DNA of 64,000 nt from Varanus komodoensis (Eukaryota > Chordata > Lepidosauria > Squamata > Varanidae): contig NW_025335438.1 in the NCBI RefSeq assembly GCF_004798865.1, positions 14,630,513 to 14,694,512 on the forward strand, read 5' to 3'. A program made the position numbers and the translations under genes. Of this stretch, positions 11,846-23,964 are shown piece after piece; position 1 is the first letter of the stretch; each line of letters starts with the position of its first letter. The notes beneath the pieces are model-generated. The model was given only the letters and a program-made list of their open reading frames with translations. It was not told the DNA's origin and did not search any database.

Positions 11846-12244
11846 CAGTGATGGTGAACCTTTTAGAGACCCGAGTGCCCAGACTTCAGCCCAGAACCCA
11901 CTTATTTATTGCAAAGTGCCGACGCTGCAATAAAACCTGAAAACTGAGGTTTTAGTTTAGAAAAAACACCTCACAGCCAGTCCAAGCAAATATATATATA
12001 CTTAACCTTGGCAGTGGACTGACCAGCCATGCAAAACCTCTGACAAGTCACGGCTACTGAGTCCCGGCTTGTGACATCATTGCCTGGCACCGCTACTCCT
12101 TTTCAAGCATCCGCGTGGCCCCTATGCGCACTGTTACCCAGTGCTCAGCTGCTGGGGCAATGCTGGGGCAACTTGGCTCGCGTGCCAACAGAGAGGGCTC
12201 TGTGTGCCCGCTGTGGCATGCATGCCATAGGTTCGCCACCACTG
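11846..12244 (+). mobile_element. hAT-type nonautonomous element, copy 2
   Basis: A 399-bp element from CAGTGATGGTGAACCTTTTA to CATAGGTTCGCCACCACTG, colinear with copy 1. Its termini form an imperfect inverted repeat. Its right flank is CTCTAGGC (12245-12252), identical to the left flank of copy 1. Confidence 0.8.
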
Positions 12245-12587
12245 CTCTAGGCCATTGTTTCTGGAATTCTCCATGTTTCTCCAGTGTCCTACCAAAGACC
12301 AGGAAGATGTGTGCCTTATTTCCATTCCTTCTTGACATGGTATCCAATCTACCACCTTGCAATAATTTAATAATAACAACAACAGCAACAACAACATGCC
12401 AGCCTTAACTACTTGTAACAAACTATTTTGTACAGCAGTTATTAAAAATACATGCTGAATTATCATTTTTCTTCCTAGTAGTTATGGTACTTGAACTTGC
12501 ATAGATCATGATTTGGTTGCTTTTTTCTTTTTCAACTCAACCATTCTGTCACTCATTTTTAATGTTTAATTATGTAATCTTTTTTAG

Positions 12588-12626
12588 AATTAGAAAATGA
12601 AGAATTTATTGAGGCCCAGGATACAG
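12588..12626 (+). CDS. ASPH: ASPH acidic-domain microexon 5
   Basis: A 39-nt exon (TTTTTAG acceptor, GTAAAT donor), phase 1 to phase 1, encoding ELENEEFIEAQDT. The wording resembles the ENEGIEITE-type acidic text of mammalian ASPH, but I would not claim one-to-one orthology of this cassette. Confidence 0.8.
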
Positions 12627-13190
12627 GTAAATTGATAAATTAAAATTATTCACCTTATGCTAATTGTTTACCTACCTCTTCCTTTGCCTTCTTAGTACTC
12701 ACAGCAAGCCATAAGTAAATCAGGCCCCCCATTTATTGATGAGGCAAGAGAATGCATTTAATGTATTCTGCAGTCTCCAAACTAAGTAGTATTACTGTGC
12801 ATCTAGAACCTGAAAGAACTGCAGGTGCAAGAAAGACTGGTCACATTCCGCCAACATACTCTGATCAATAATAGATATTAATTTCTCTAATGCAACTCAT
12901 CCAACTAATGTTCTTTAAGATCTAGCTACACATTACATACCAGTATGTGTAACAGAACCATAAGAAGCATCCATGAGGTTTTTTGTTCTAAATTATCTGC
13001 TTCTCAAGCCACTTCTCCTAACCCCATTACTTCCAGTCACATTTTCATGAAAAATTTGACCCTCAACACATTTAGTCTCTTTCCTGTAATGTAGAAAACT
13101 TGGGACCAGACTTACTTTTCCCCCTTCATCTATGAAGCTTGCCCCCTTTGTTTTCTTATGAATTATATTACACTGTTGTTCTGTTTTCAG

Positions 13191-13232
13191 ATGGTGAGCC
13201 TTTACAGGAACATGAATACGAAAACATTCCAG
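13191..13232 (+). CDS. ASPH: ASPH acidic-domain microexon 6
   Basis: A 42-nt exon (CTGTTTTCAG acceptor, GTAAAA donor), phase 1 to phase 1, encoding DGEPLQEHEYENIP. It is in frame with the chain and acidic. Confidence 0.8.
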
Positions 13233-14046
13233 GTAAAAACATAATATTTAAAAGAAGTTATGTATATTGCTAGACTGAATGTTTTATAGTAGCAGCAGTG
13301 TTGGCCTTTCAGGCCCACAGATTTTGCACACAAAGTAGTCTCATAAAAATTGGCATAAAACTTTATCTGTACATAATCAGTGTGATATGTATCTGTATTT
13401 TGCAGTAATTTATATACATTATACATATCTTAGACAACCACAGCCAAGCATGGCTTCCTTTATGGGTACACAAAGTAAAATAAGTGTTTACGATTATAGT
13501 GCATGTCTACAAATACATCTTTACAACTCTTTGATGATCAATTTCATAATATTGCTTTGTGATTCTTAAATAGTGTCACTGACACATTGCCATATTTGCA
13601 CTAGGATTGGGATGAACCCTGTTGGAATCCATCCCTCTACCATCCACAGACTTGCGCTCATGCTTGGCCCAGTCCTAGGGACCGACCTGCTGCATCCAGT
13701 GCAGCCCACAGCAGCAGCAGGCACAGAAGAGGGTTGCTGCTTTTATAGTGCATGGGGCTTCATTCCTGGTGAGCACCCCACAAATACTGGGAACTTGTGC
13801 CAGGAACTTGTGCTCAGGCCCTCTACAAGCAGATTAGAATTTGGGGACCTAGCCTAGGGAATCCAACAGCTTCCCACCCACCAACAGATTTGTTCTCACA
13901 TCCTTCATTTGAACTGACTTTTGATTGTATTAAATAGATAGAAGCCCTATAATTTTTCATATAACCTATCTTTACAAAAGATCTTTTGATTTCATTAGCA
14001 TTGCTTTTCCAAAGTCTAAGAAATTTATTTCTTGTGTACCTAACAG

Positions 14047-14079
14047 AACCAGCTGAGAGCACTGAATCACAACTTGAAA
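14047..14079 (+). CDS. ASPH: ASPH acidic-domain microexon 7
   Basis: A 33-nt exon (CTAACAG acceptor, GTGAGT donor) encoding EPAESTESQLE in phase 1. The split codon at its end starts with A rather than G, giving Asn with the next exon. It is the shortest cassette found here. Confidence 0.75.
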
Positions 14080-14960
14080 GTGAGTATACCAGAAATCTTA
14101 GTAGAAGAAAAGATATGTAGAAAATGAAGCATATTCATATTTTATGCCCTCTTTAAAGACAATTGGGATAACTATTTTAGCACCTATTCACATTAGCAGG
14201 GAAATATTTGCAGAATAGTTGCAATGTAAGTTTCTTGGCTAAATGCAGTGGCTGAGACATCTAAATGATATGAGACAGGACTAGGCAAATGTATTTTGGT
14301 TCCTAGATACAAATCCAAATGATTACTGATCTTCCCTAAAACCAGTAGCACAGTGAACTCCACTGATGCCTGTGAAAAATGCAGTATTCCACTGTCATAG
14401 TACATGACATTAAAATTGTGTTAATGTATGCTATGTGGAAGTTGATATGTATGAACTTAATCTTCCCATCCCTTTCCTATTGTACAACATAGGCATCTGT
14501 GGTTGAAATCGTATTTGTGGCAGAGGCCCAGTTTAGACTCCAAGCTTGAAGATATGTAAAAGTTCAGCAGGAGGGTATGATTTGAAGTGGAGAAATGTCC
14601 AGTAGTGTGGATGGAGCAAGGGGAAGAAAGACACTTAGAAGCTGTGAATATAGTTTTGGTATCCTGTGCCCAAACTTTACTTTCACTGTACTTCACTGTA
14701 CTTTTTACCCCTTTTAACTTTTCAGTAGGAGTTCAATGCTATGCTTCATAGACTTGTCACACACGCAAGCTTAGAATTTGACTGCATGTTTTCCTTAAGG
14801 TTCATAAAATCATTGTAGAATTCTGAGAATTTGAGTTTTTACTTGCTTTTATTTTTAATCTAGTTTTTTTAGTTTGCGAAATAAGCCTGAATTATTGATA
14901 GTGATAAAAGATACATACAGTGGTAATATAACATACATTTTTCCAACTTGTTCATCATAG

Positions 14961-15011
14961 ATGAGAGAGAATATACAGAGGATCCTGTTACTGCTCAGCC
15001 TCATGAGACAG
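14961..15011 (+). CDS. ASPH: ASPH acidic-domain microexon 8
   Basis: A 51-nt exon (ATCATAG acceptor, GTGTGT donor), phase 1 to phase 1. With the carried base it reads NEREYTEDPVTAQPHET. Confidence 0.78.
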
Positions 15012-15813
15012 GTGTGTAAAATATTTTCTCATGTTAAACTAGTACATTTTATGTAATGGTGTTCATACCTGGGTGTGACCAAAATTGTTCACCAAGGTAT
15101 ATAAAATGATTCTTCTGGTTATGTGATCATATATATCAATACAGAATGAGCAGAATTGTTTTGTAATCAGGTTCCTTAGATATTGGAATGCACACAGTGG
15201 TTCATTAGCTCTTCATGTTCCAGATGTCCTTAACGGCTACATATTACCGCAGCCTAATCCAGCAGATTGGTCAGGAATCCTTTGTAGAGCATGGAAGTCA
15301 GAAAGACAATGATCTTTTTCAGTGATAATCATGATAACTAAATAAAATGCATAGTCAGAAATGTAGATACAGGTTTCCATTTCTATATTCATGCAATATA
15401 ATCATTTGTCAATAGTGTGATGTGCAGCATTAAAGGGAAAAGAGAGGGAAATGATTGCATAAATCTTAGTTCAAGGCTTGATTTTTTTGGTATAATGAAG
15501 GTACTTTTAACTGATACGCTTCCTATGCAGAAAACAGATATGTGAGGGAAGCAGAATTCAGTAAATAGTGACACCTAACAATTGTGCACACATGTACTGT
15601 CAGATGTGGTGGTCTTCCTATGGATTGTTTATGGATTCCGATACATACTCATGTAGGAATTTTGTCATGTTTTAAGCAACCCCTATTTGGTTAGACTACC
15701 AGTGCCACCACTAATGCCTTCATTATTTTATATCAGAGAAAAGAAACAAAACATTATTAAAATGTCTTTTAAAGCTTTCTTGTACTAAATGGCTGATAAT
15801 CTTTGAATTACAG

Positions 15814-15858
15814 AAGTTCCTGTTCAAGCAGTTGATTATTCAAATGATGATTTAGTTG
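15814..15858 (+). CDS. ASPH: ASPH acidic-domain microexon 9 (branch point of isoforms)
   Basis: A 45-nt exon (ATTACAG acceptor, GTAAGT donor) encoding EVPVQAVDYSNDDLV in phase 1, leaving G for the next exon. From here the transcript can join 25068 (giving Asp-Thr-stop) or 29152 (giving Gly-Gln and on to the enzyme form). It lies where mammalian ASPH splits into junctate-type and hydroxylase-type transcripts. Confidence 0.82.
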
Positions 15859-17109
15859 GTAAGTCAATCTTCAGAGCCCCTGAATTTCATTCTAATTAAC
15901 ATTTCAGATTGTTTGTTCAGATCACGTTAAATTTAGTGTAAAGCTAGAAAAGAAAGTTTGAACTTACTGCAAAATCTTCTGGAGTAACACCTATTTGAGG
16001 TATACAAAATCATGATCTGCGGGCAACTTTCTTTGTATACAACTTTAAAACATGGTAATCTGATGCTAGAAGCAAGCAGAATTTCACATTCTTTTTTCTT
16101 TGGCTTTGACTTCCAAGTCTCAGGACAATTAATAGATGTAGCTTTCATCTGAGGTTGGTATTTTATACACTGTTAGACCATTTTCCCCTCTAAGCCTATC
16201 TCTGTAGTGTCCCACTTGCCACCCATGTGCTAGCTCTGGTTTTATGTGAGAGCTCAATTTGCCACTAATAGAATATCCCTAGTAGCAACAATTATGATTA
16301 ACTTCTGCAGACAGTCTTGCCACAAAAATAGGTTTGGTACACTGATAGTTTACTATGAGCATATTAGTACTAAGGTCTGGATGAAGGAGCCTGACACAGA
16401 CTCTGATTTTTGAATTGCACAAGAATTGTCAAGGAAAATCATACTCAAGTTACTGCATGAACTAGAATCTGACAGTAATTGCTAAAACAAATTTAACTCT
16501 TATTGCAGTAAACTTAGTGTGGGTCAAGTCAAGCTAGTTTTTAGTAAGTACTGAATTGCTTCAACAGAAACATTTAAAAATCTTGTTGTAAAATGCATGT
16601 CTTGTGCAGTTTAAAAGGAGAAGAAATGTGGAGTGACCACTAAAGCATGGTGGAAGTAAAGGAGAAATGAACTCCTGCTTTGACCAAGGCTAAATACATT
16701 AGGAAGAACCTGGCAGAGAAATAGTTTATTCAGCCCAATTCATTTAAACATCTTTTGGAGGCACCATTAAACAAAATTATTGTCTAATTTTGTCCTTTGT
16801 GCAAGTCGTAGTCCATGGTATAACTTGAAAAAGGTGCTGCTCTTATTCTGTCCATGGTAGAAAACAGACCTTACAGAAAGCACTCTGTAGTGTCTACCAT
16901 TTTGTCTTTCAAATACTCCCAAATATGAACATTGTTACAACTTCTTAGCCTAAAGAACTAGTCCCTGTGAGAGGAACATGACAGTTCCTCTCTTCATTTT
17001 TGCATTTAGTTAGTACATAAGGATTCTTTTTAAATTAGTGGGTCATCCATTCAAACCAATGGACAGTAGACTAAAGACAGATGAAGTATTCATACTAATA
17101 ACCTGGACA
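15859..17109 (+). other. ASPH: ASPH intron, nothing recognised
   Basis: AT-rich intron sequence without a recognisable exon, RNA gene or repeat. Confidence 0.5.
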
Positions 17110-17545
17110 CTAAGCTCAACCTCTGAGGCTTTTCCCTAAGTGCCAACTTCTCAAGAGGCTTGGAGTGTGGCAAGCAGGGGGAAAGCCTTTTCTGTACTAG
17201 CTCCCCATCTTTGGAATAACTTTCCTGCTGTGTCCCACCTGGTGCCAAATATGCCACCTTTTTGGTGCCAGGTTATGATGGCCCTCTTTGCACAGGACTT
17301 TGAAGAACTCCCTGGTCATCCAGGGGCCTGATGGGTTTCTCTAGGTAATGTTTTCCTTTCTTTTTGGCTAGGTCTTCTAGTTTTACCATTGTTGCATTTT
17401 AATGTAATTACTTCCATTTTAAATTAATTTTTAAACTTTAAAATGTTGTTTTATGTACAGTTTTATTGTTTTTATATCTTGTGAGCCACCAAGAGAGCTT
17501 CAGCTATAGACAGTACACAAATAAAATGAATAAAATAATAATAAA
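17110..17545 (+). mobile_element. Old L2/CR1-group LINE 3' fragment (+)
   Basis: A short frame at 17140-17331 reads ASRGKAFSVLAPHLWNNFPA, the C-terminal phrase of L2/Rex-type LINE proteins. A tail follows with GAGCCACCAAGAGAGCTTC and AATAAAATGAATAAAATAAT at about 17484-17545. It is 5'-truncated, decayed and in + orientation. Confidence 0.65.
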
Positions 17546-17757
17546 TCACTAATAGAATGTGCTGTCACAAGATGTTCCCTTGAAAATTAGCTTAAATGCC
17601 TTTTAAAGTAGGTAAGATTGTGATGGATAGATTTGTCGTGAATAGCAACAGTGTACCTCTGAATTTTGTTTCTCGGGGCAATCAGTGGAGAAGGAGATGA
17701 TGGTTGCCTCTAGACTGTTTCCTATGCTGTGGTTCCTGGAAGTATCCAGTTGGCCAC

Positions 17758-18070
17758 TTTATTTATTCATTTATTATTTATTAAAACATTTCTGTGCCGC
17801 CCCTTGCCGAAGCCTCAGGGCGGCTCACAACACAAAATAAAATACAATAAAATACAAAAATAACAATATAAAATTAGCAATATAAAATAAATAACAATAT
17901 AAAAGAAGTCGCCCTGGCCAGATAAATAAGCAAATATTGTTAACAATTAAAATGACGCTTAAATAAAAAGGTCTTCGCCTGGCGCCGAAAAACAAATAAC
18001 GACGGCGCCAGGCGGACCTCTCTGGGGAGCGCATTCCATAGATTGAGGACTTTTGATAGAGGATGCGCAA
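17758..18070 (-). mobile_element. L2-group LINE 3' end, truncated copy
   Basis: Same 3' end as the longer copies at 18304 and 57388: a TTTATTTATT-type tail, ACATTTCTGTGCCGCCCCTT, and a GGCGCCAGGCGGACCTCTCT block near 18003-18023. It lies antisense to ASPH and stops after about 300 bp, a typical 5' truncation. Confidence 0.8.
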
Positions 18071-18303
18071 CTAGATGGATCTTATGGTCTGATTAGCAGG
18101 AATCTTTCTTCAGAGTAAGTTATATGAAACAAATAGTCCTATGCCGTATTTACATGCAGAGTTGAAGGTCGAGAAGGGCAGAACCGCTGGACTCTATTTC
18201 AGGTTCCTTTCAGCTGCAGCACTTTTCTTTGCAAAACCTGAAAAGCACTGGAATAACAGGCATGGTTCTTCTGAGGATTCTGCCTCCTGTAGTTCCTCTT
18301 TAA

Positions 18304-18355
<52 letters not shown>
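18304..18355. repeat. (ATT)n microsatellite
   Basis: About 17 perfect ATT units. The tract sits exactly at the 3' end of the following minus-strand LINE and most likely grew from its simple-repeat tail. Confidence 0.95.
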
Positions 18356-18356
<1 letters not shown>

Positions 18357-20563
18357 AACATTTCTATGCCGCCCCTTGCCGAAACCTCGGGGCGGCTTAC
18401 AACATGATAAAATACATTGAAATACAATAGTACATAATAAATTACCATTAAATATAACAATACAAAAAATACATTGATTTACAAATACAAAATTAAAATT
18501 ATCAGTATAAAATAAAAATATAGGAGGAGAAAGAGAAGGAAGAAGAAGTTGCCCAGGCCAGATCATATGTTTTAACAATTGAAATGATGTTTAAATAAAA
18601 AGGTCTTTACCTGGCGCCGAAAAACCAGTAACGACGGTGCCAGGCGGACCTCTTTGGGGAGTGAATTCCATAGGTTGGGCGCCACCGCAGAGAAAGCCCT
18701 CCTCCGGGTACTTACTCTCCTAATTTCTTTCATGGAGGGTTCCCGGAGAAGGGACTCTCCCGCAGATCTCAAAGGGCAGTCGGGCATATACGGACGTAAG
18801 CGCTCATTCAGGTAGCCAGGACCCAAGCCGTTTAGGGCTTTGTAGGTCATAATCAACACCTTGAATTGGGCCCGGGCTTCAATGGGAAGCCAGTGAAGCT
18901 GATGGAGGACTGGAGTCATGTGAGCATAACGCCCCGTCCCCGTCAGCAACCTGGCAGCTCTATTTTGCACCAATTGAAGTGTTCGGACTGTCTTCAGGGG
19001 AAGCCCCACGTAAAGCACGTTACAGAAGTCTAGGCGGGAAGTCACCAGCGCGTGTGTCACCGTCGCCAGGCAGTCGTATTCCAGGTAGGGGCGCAGCTGA
19101 TTAATCAGCCGAAGCTGAAGGAAGGCGTTCCTCGCTACCGCTGTCACCTGAGCTTCCAAAGAAAGCTCCGGGTCGAGGAGTACACCTAAGCTGCGGACCT
19201 TATCCCTAAGAGGGAGTGTTGCACCATTCAGGACCAGGTCAAATCCACCCTCTCCGAAACCCGATCCGCCAACCAACAGGACCTCCGTCTTATCTGGGTT
19301 TCAGTTTATTGGCCCTCATCCATTCCCTTACCTCGGCCAAGCACCGGTTCAGCACAGCCACTGCCTCACCTGGATTAGTGGAGAATGAGAGGTAAAGCTG
19401 GGTATCATCAGCGTATTGATGATTCCGCAGCCCACACCTCCTGATGACCTCTCCCAGCGGTTTCATATAGATGTTAAATAGCAGAGGGGATAGAATGGAG
19501 CCCTGTGGTACCCCATGGCATAGCTGCCATGACGTAGAGACATGGTCCCCCAGCACTACCTTCTGGAATCGACCGTCGAGATAGGAGCGGAACCACTGCA
19601 AAGCAGTGCCTCCAACCCCCAATCCCGCAAGTCTATCCAGAAGGATACCATGGTCGATGGTATCGAAAGCCGCCGAGAGGTCCCGAAGAACCAACAGGGA
19701 TGTACTCCCCCTGTCCTTCTCCCTGCACAGGTCGTCGTACAGGGCGACCAAGGCAGATTCAGTACTGTACCCGGGTCTGAAGCCGGACTGAAAAGGATCC
19801 AGATAATCAGTTTCCTCCAAGAGTGCTTGGAGTTGTCCCGCCACCACTCACTCCAGCACCTTGCCCAGAAATGGGATGTTGGCCACAGGTCTATAGTTAG
19901 TGGCCATCTCTGGATCCAGTGACGCTTTCTTCAGGACCGGTCGTATTACCGCCTCCTTTAAAGGGGCAGGCACTCGACCCTCCCTCAGAAAAGCGTTAAC
20001 CACTTCCAAAATCCAGGTCCCAATCCCGTGCTTGGAGTTATTTATTAACCAAGACGGGCAAGGATCCAATAGGCAAGTGGTGGGACGTACTCTTCCAAGC
20101 ACCTTGTCCACATCATTGGGCCGCAATAATTGAAATTCCTCCAGTAATTTTGGACCAGACGGTGGCATTGGCGACTCCTCAGAGACCTCTAATTCATTAG
20201 TGGAGTCCAGCTCGTGACGAATCTGAGCGATTTTCTCCCTGAAATGCCTGGCAAAGTCGTCACAGCGGGCCTTTGAGGGTGGCATCGGATCTTCCTTAGG
20301 ACCCGGGCGAACCAGGCCTTGCACCACTCGAAAAAGCTCCGCTGGACGGGATTGTGAGGAGGCAATGGAAGCAGAAAAAAACTTCTTTTTCGCCGCCTTC
20401 ACCGCCACAGCATAGGCCCGATAGTGGGCTCTCAAGTGTGTTCGGTCAGATTCATCCCGTGATTTCCTCCACCTACGCTCTAGCCGTCTCCCAACTCGCT
20501 TCATCGCCCGTAATTCAGGTGTATACCAAGGGGAAGAGCGGACTCTGCCCGGTGGGAGAGTAG
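18304..20563 (-). mobile_element. L2/CR1-group non-LTR LINE, nearly open copy
   Basis: A minus-strand LINE of about 2.26 kb lacking its 5' part, so no endonuclease is seen. Reading the minus strand, 20504 to 19290 gives reverse transcriptase with LSAAFDTIDHGILLDRL, GVPQGSILSPLLFNIY and the catalytic YADDTQLYLS (YADD near 19402-19416). From 19276 to 18572 comes the C-terminal domain with LVQNRAARLLTG and LHWLPIEARAQFKVLIMTYK. Only two breaks are apparent over more than 600 codons: an in-frame TGA at 19848-19850, where the copy at 57388 has Gln, and a one-base insertion near 19294. This suggests recent activity. An L2 or Rex1-like family is the likely placement. Confidence 0.9.
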
Positions 20564-23500
20564 ACCTTTCCTACTTTGAAGATAAATATTCAAAAATGTA
20601 AAGAGAGCTGATTTTCAGTAGCAAGCAATATGGTATTGCTGTGACAGCTGTGCTATAACAGGTTCTGCCTTTCCATTCTTTTTCATATGAACATCAGTAC
20701 AGGTCTCTGAAATTTCCTTTGGAGCAGCATATTATTATCAGCAGCCTTAACAACTCATTGTGGAATCTCTTTGGAGATGTGTCAAATTAACTGAAGGCCT
20801 GAGGAAATACTGTCAGGGACCAAATGTTCAGAACAGTCAGGTGGTAGAGGTACAAACAGTACCCAGGGTCCTGGAGCCTGCTATTTGTCTCCAGTGCATT
20901 ACAGCCCTTCAACTATAGTCTTAGCATGTAAATGTTCTAGAATAATGCCAAAGAGCCTGGTCTTCACTCAGCTGCTGTATCTTGGCTTTATTATGCATCT
21001 TTGGCTGCATCCACTTCTCCATATTTCAAGACATCCTCAATTCTGTTACACTTTGTAAAGAAAAGGAACTTGCATATTTTATTTCAACCAGAGTTTAATC
21101 CTTTGAGGACTCAAATGCTATAGAAGTGCAGAAAACAGGGGTGGCTGCAGAAAAGTCTAGCCACATTTTTTCTCTTTGCTGTCATAGAGTCAGCCTTATC
21201 AACCAATGAAAAGCAGAAGCTCCCAAGAATGGTGTATGTTCAACTACTGGGACTCACGTTCCTTCAGAAATACTAGATGGGATTCAGCCTGTGTACCACT
21301 ACCAAGCTCTGGCCAAAGAAAAAAAAAATAGGATAATCAATCAGGCCAACAAAGAAGGAGTAGGACACAGCAAGTCTTAAGCTGAAACCAAACATCAGAG
21401 CAACAAGGATACTACTGTATTTTTCTCTTATAACAGAACCACCATACTTTGTTTCTGCTTTACGTTCACTGCATCTGCTATGCCTTGTTTCCAGAAATTT
21501 GGAATTAGTAGGAGCTGGGCCTAAGACCATATTGTAAACAGTGGACACCTATAGGTTTCAGCTTGAACAACTTAAATATCTAAGTACATTTTCACTCAAA
21601 TGGGGTAGAGACAGAAAATCACAAGTCTAATCTTCTAAAGAAAGAGAATGATCTGGATGAGCTTCAAAAGTACAAATACGATCTTTTGAACACATCTGCA
21701 GTATTTATCAACACATACTGTGGGAGAAACTGTGGGATTTCATGTTTCTTGCACAAATGTAGCAGAGGTAGAAATAGTGTATTTGGCATTAGATTTGCAT
21801 TAAGACATGTTTACAGATTTTCAATAATAGCCTTGGTGTTGGACACTGCAAGTTAAGACTAAGGGGGGGTGGGTCAAAATAGCAAATTTCCAAATGCTTT
21901 CCTGTAAGATAAAAATGTGTTCAAAGTTTTGGGCATCCGTTTTAGAACTGTATATTTAGTATTTCTCAGTTTAGCTATATTTGATTCTGTTGGTTAAAAA
22001 ATTTAATATTTTTAAAACTGTTCCTATGGTTGCCTAGATACAGTTGAAAGCATACCAGTTCTTGTCAGCAGGGCTTATGTTAAAGTAAAAAGAAACAGTG
22101 TGGAGGAAGAAAGGTCAGCAGTTGACAAATTAACAGTACACAGTTGGAAAAATGAGTAGTGAACAGTAAACATGCTATAAATAATCAATGCCAATAAAGA
22201 ATAGTCAGAGAAAATCTGGTAATAATGGTGTTGCAGATATAGTGAGTTTAAAATGAATCAGAAAAGGCTTGACATGAAGTATTTGGTATTGATATGGAAC
22301 ATGAAAAAGAGGAAAGGAAACATTCTAGCGAAGTTTGAGGCATTGTATGATCTAGGGAAAAAGAAGTAGAAGAAGCAAAGGGGGGGACCAAATAGAAAAT
22401 AAACTTATATTGAACAGAAACAATAACAATTTTGATTTTAACAAATTTGAGAATATATGATGTTAAGAAAACAGTTTTTCTTCAACAGTAAATAGCAATA
22501 GGATTTTGTAACCAGATGGTTGAAGAAGACATAAAGGTATAAAACTAAGATGGCTAGACTATAAAATGGTGTAGATAAAAGGAATTTACTGAAAGAAGAA
22601 AGAGTAATCCAGATATATTTCTTTGGAATGTGAGTATGGTCTTCTTTTGCAGTGTGTGGTTTGACCTAACTGTTCAGTTAAAAAAGCAGTTCAGTTTGCC
22701 ATTTAATTGGGCAAGTAGCAGCTGTGCCTACATGATAGCAGAATGACAAAATACACCACAGTCTTCAGCTTGTCATAATGCCTGCTCCTCTTGCTGCTCT
22801 GATATTCACTGCTTTTTCCCCATCCTTACAAGTTTTGTTGATCATTCTGCACAAGAGAACTTTTAAAGTGCACAGCTTGGTAGGTTTGTCGCTTTTCACT
22901 GTGCAACTGTGTTATAGAAAATGTTTGAGCAAGGTGCAGTCTCATACTGCAGGAGAACATGTAATGGCATAGGCTGAGCTGGTCATATGGACTATAAATG
23001 TAGCATGCCTACTGGGAAGAATACTCCTAATCAGGTGGAAAGAGCTGTACAATCAGTTTCTCTCTATCATCAAGTCAACCCTGTATATTCCCCTGCAGAG
23101 GGAATTCGCACTAAACTGAAGTAGTTCTCTTACTGTTAGCTGCAGTTGTGATAGGTGCCTCTGTTTTTTCTTTTACTGCAAGTTTTAAGGGTACTGATCT
23201 TTCAAAAGCCAGTTCCAAACTTATTGGAATGGTTGTCTAAGCAGCTTTCAGCACTGGATTTCTTTATCTTTGTAGCACAGTGTAGACTGTGAACTGTTAG
23301 TGGAAGGCCCTTCCTTGCATCAGATATCCTTTTATTCTTTTCAGATTCTATGATTCATTGAATAGGTGGGTGCTGAAAAGTTTGGGTGGAAAGAATAGGA
23401 ATTCTATCTTTGTTTGGAACCTTATGTTTTTGAGGTTTGACACTGCTTTATGGGCTTTATGGTAAACCCCAGACCTGCCTTTCTGTTTCAGTGCAGTTCT

Positions 23501-23640
23501 TCTGTGCCTGGATGTGATGGGTTGCCAGTCACCCTATATTCTGGCAGTGCCCTTTTGATCTGTTTTGACAAAACTTCTGTCTTCTGGTGGCCTCTGAAAT
23601 AAAAGGAAGCACTGTTGGTGATGGACTAATATAGTTCATA
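20564..23640 (+). other. ASPH: ASPH intron, mostly unique
   Basis: About 3 kb of AT-rich DNA. I recognise no exon, RNA gene or repeat family with confidence. Confidence 0.45.
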
Positions 23641-23935
23641 AAAGTCCATAAAGAGGATAACATAGCATGTCTGAACTTGCGGTTAAAAATGGTAGCCAGG
23701 CCATTCTGGTTATGAGTATTTAAAGTCTATTCTGCTGGTCTAAGTAACCTTTCGCCCAGGGCCAGTACTGGGGAAAGTGTACTGTTGTGCTTACTTCCTG
23801 CCTGGGGGTTTTCCATAGGCATCTGGTTGGCCACTTTAGAAACTGGCTATTGGACTTGAGAAGCTTTTAGTCTGATCCGGTGAAACTCTTCTTAACTAGG
23901 GGTATCCATTAAGGACGAGCTGGTGTGAAATATCT
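23640..23935 (-). mobile_element. CR1/L3-like LINE fragment
   Basis: The reverse complement contains GCCAACCAGATGCCTATGG followed by a CAGGAAGTAAGCACAACAGT stretch and a GGATCAGAC block. This is the same kind of repeat as at 30365-30800 but in the opposite orientation. It is old and divergent. Confidence 0.45.
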
Positions 23936-23964
23936 CTAGGCAGCATAAAAAAGAAAACAGTTTC

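Noticed and set aside
13573-13857. 94-codon open frame on the + strand
   Set aside because: No recognisable protein and no splice context between exons 6 and 7; likely chance in GC-richer DNA.
18141-18407. Open frame containing a poly-Tyr run
   Set aside because: The run is the (ATT)n microsatellite translated; not a gene.
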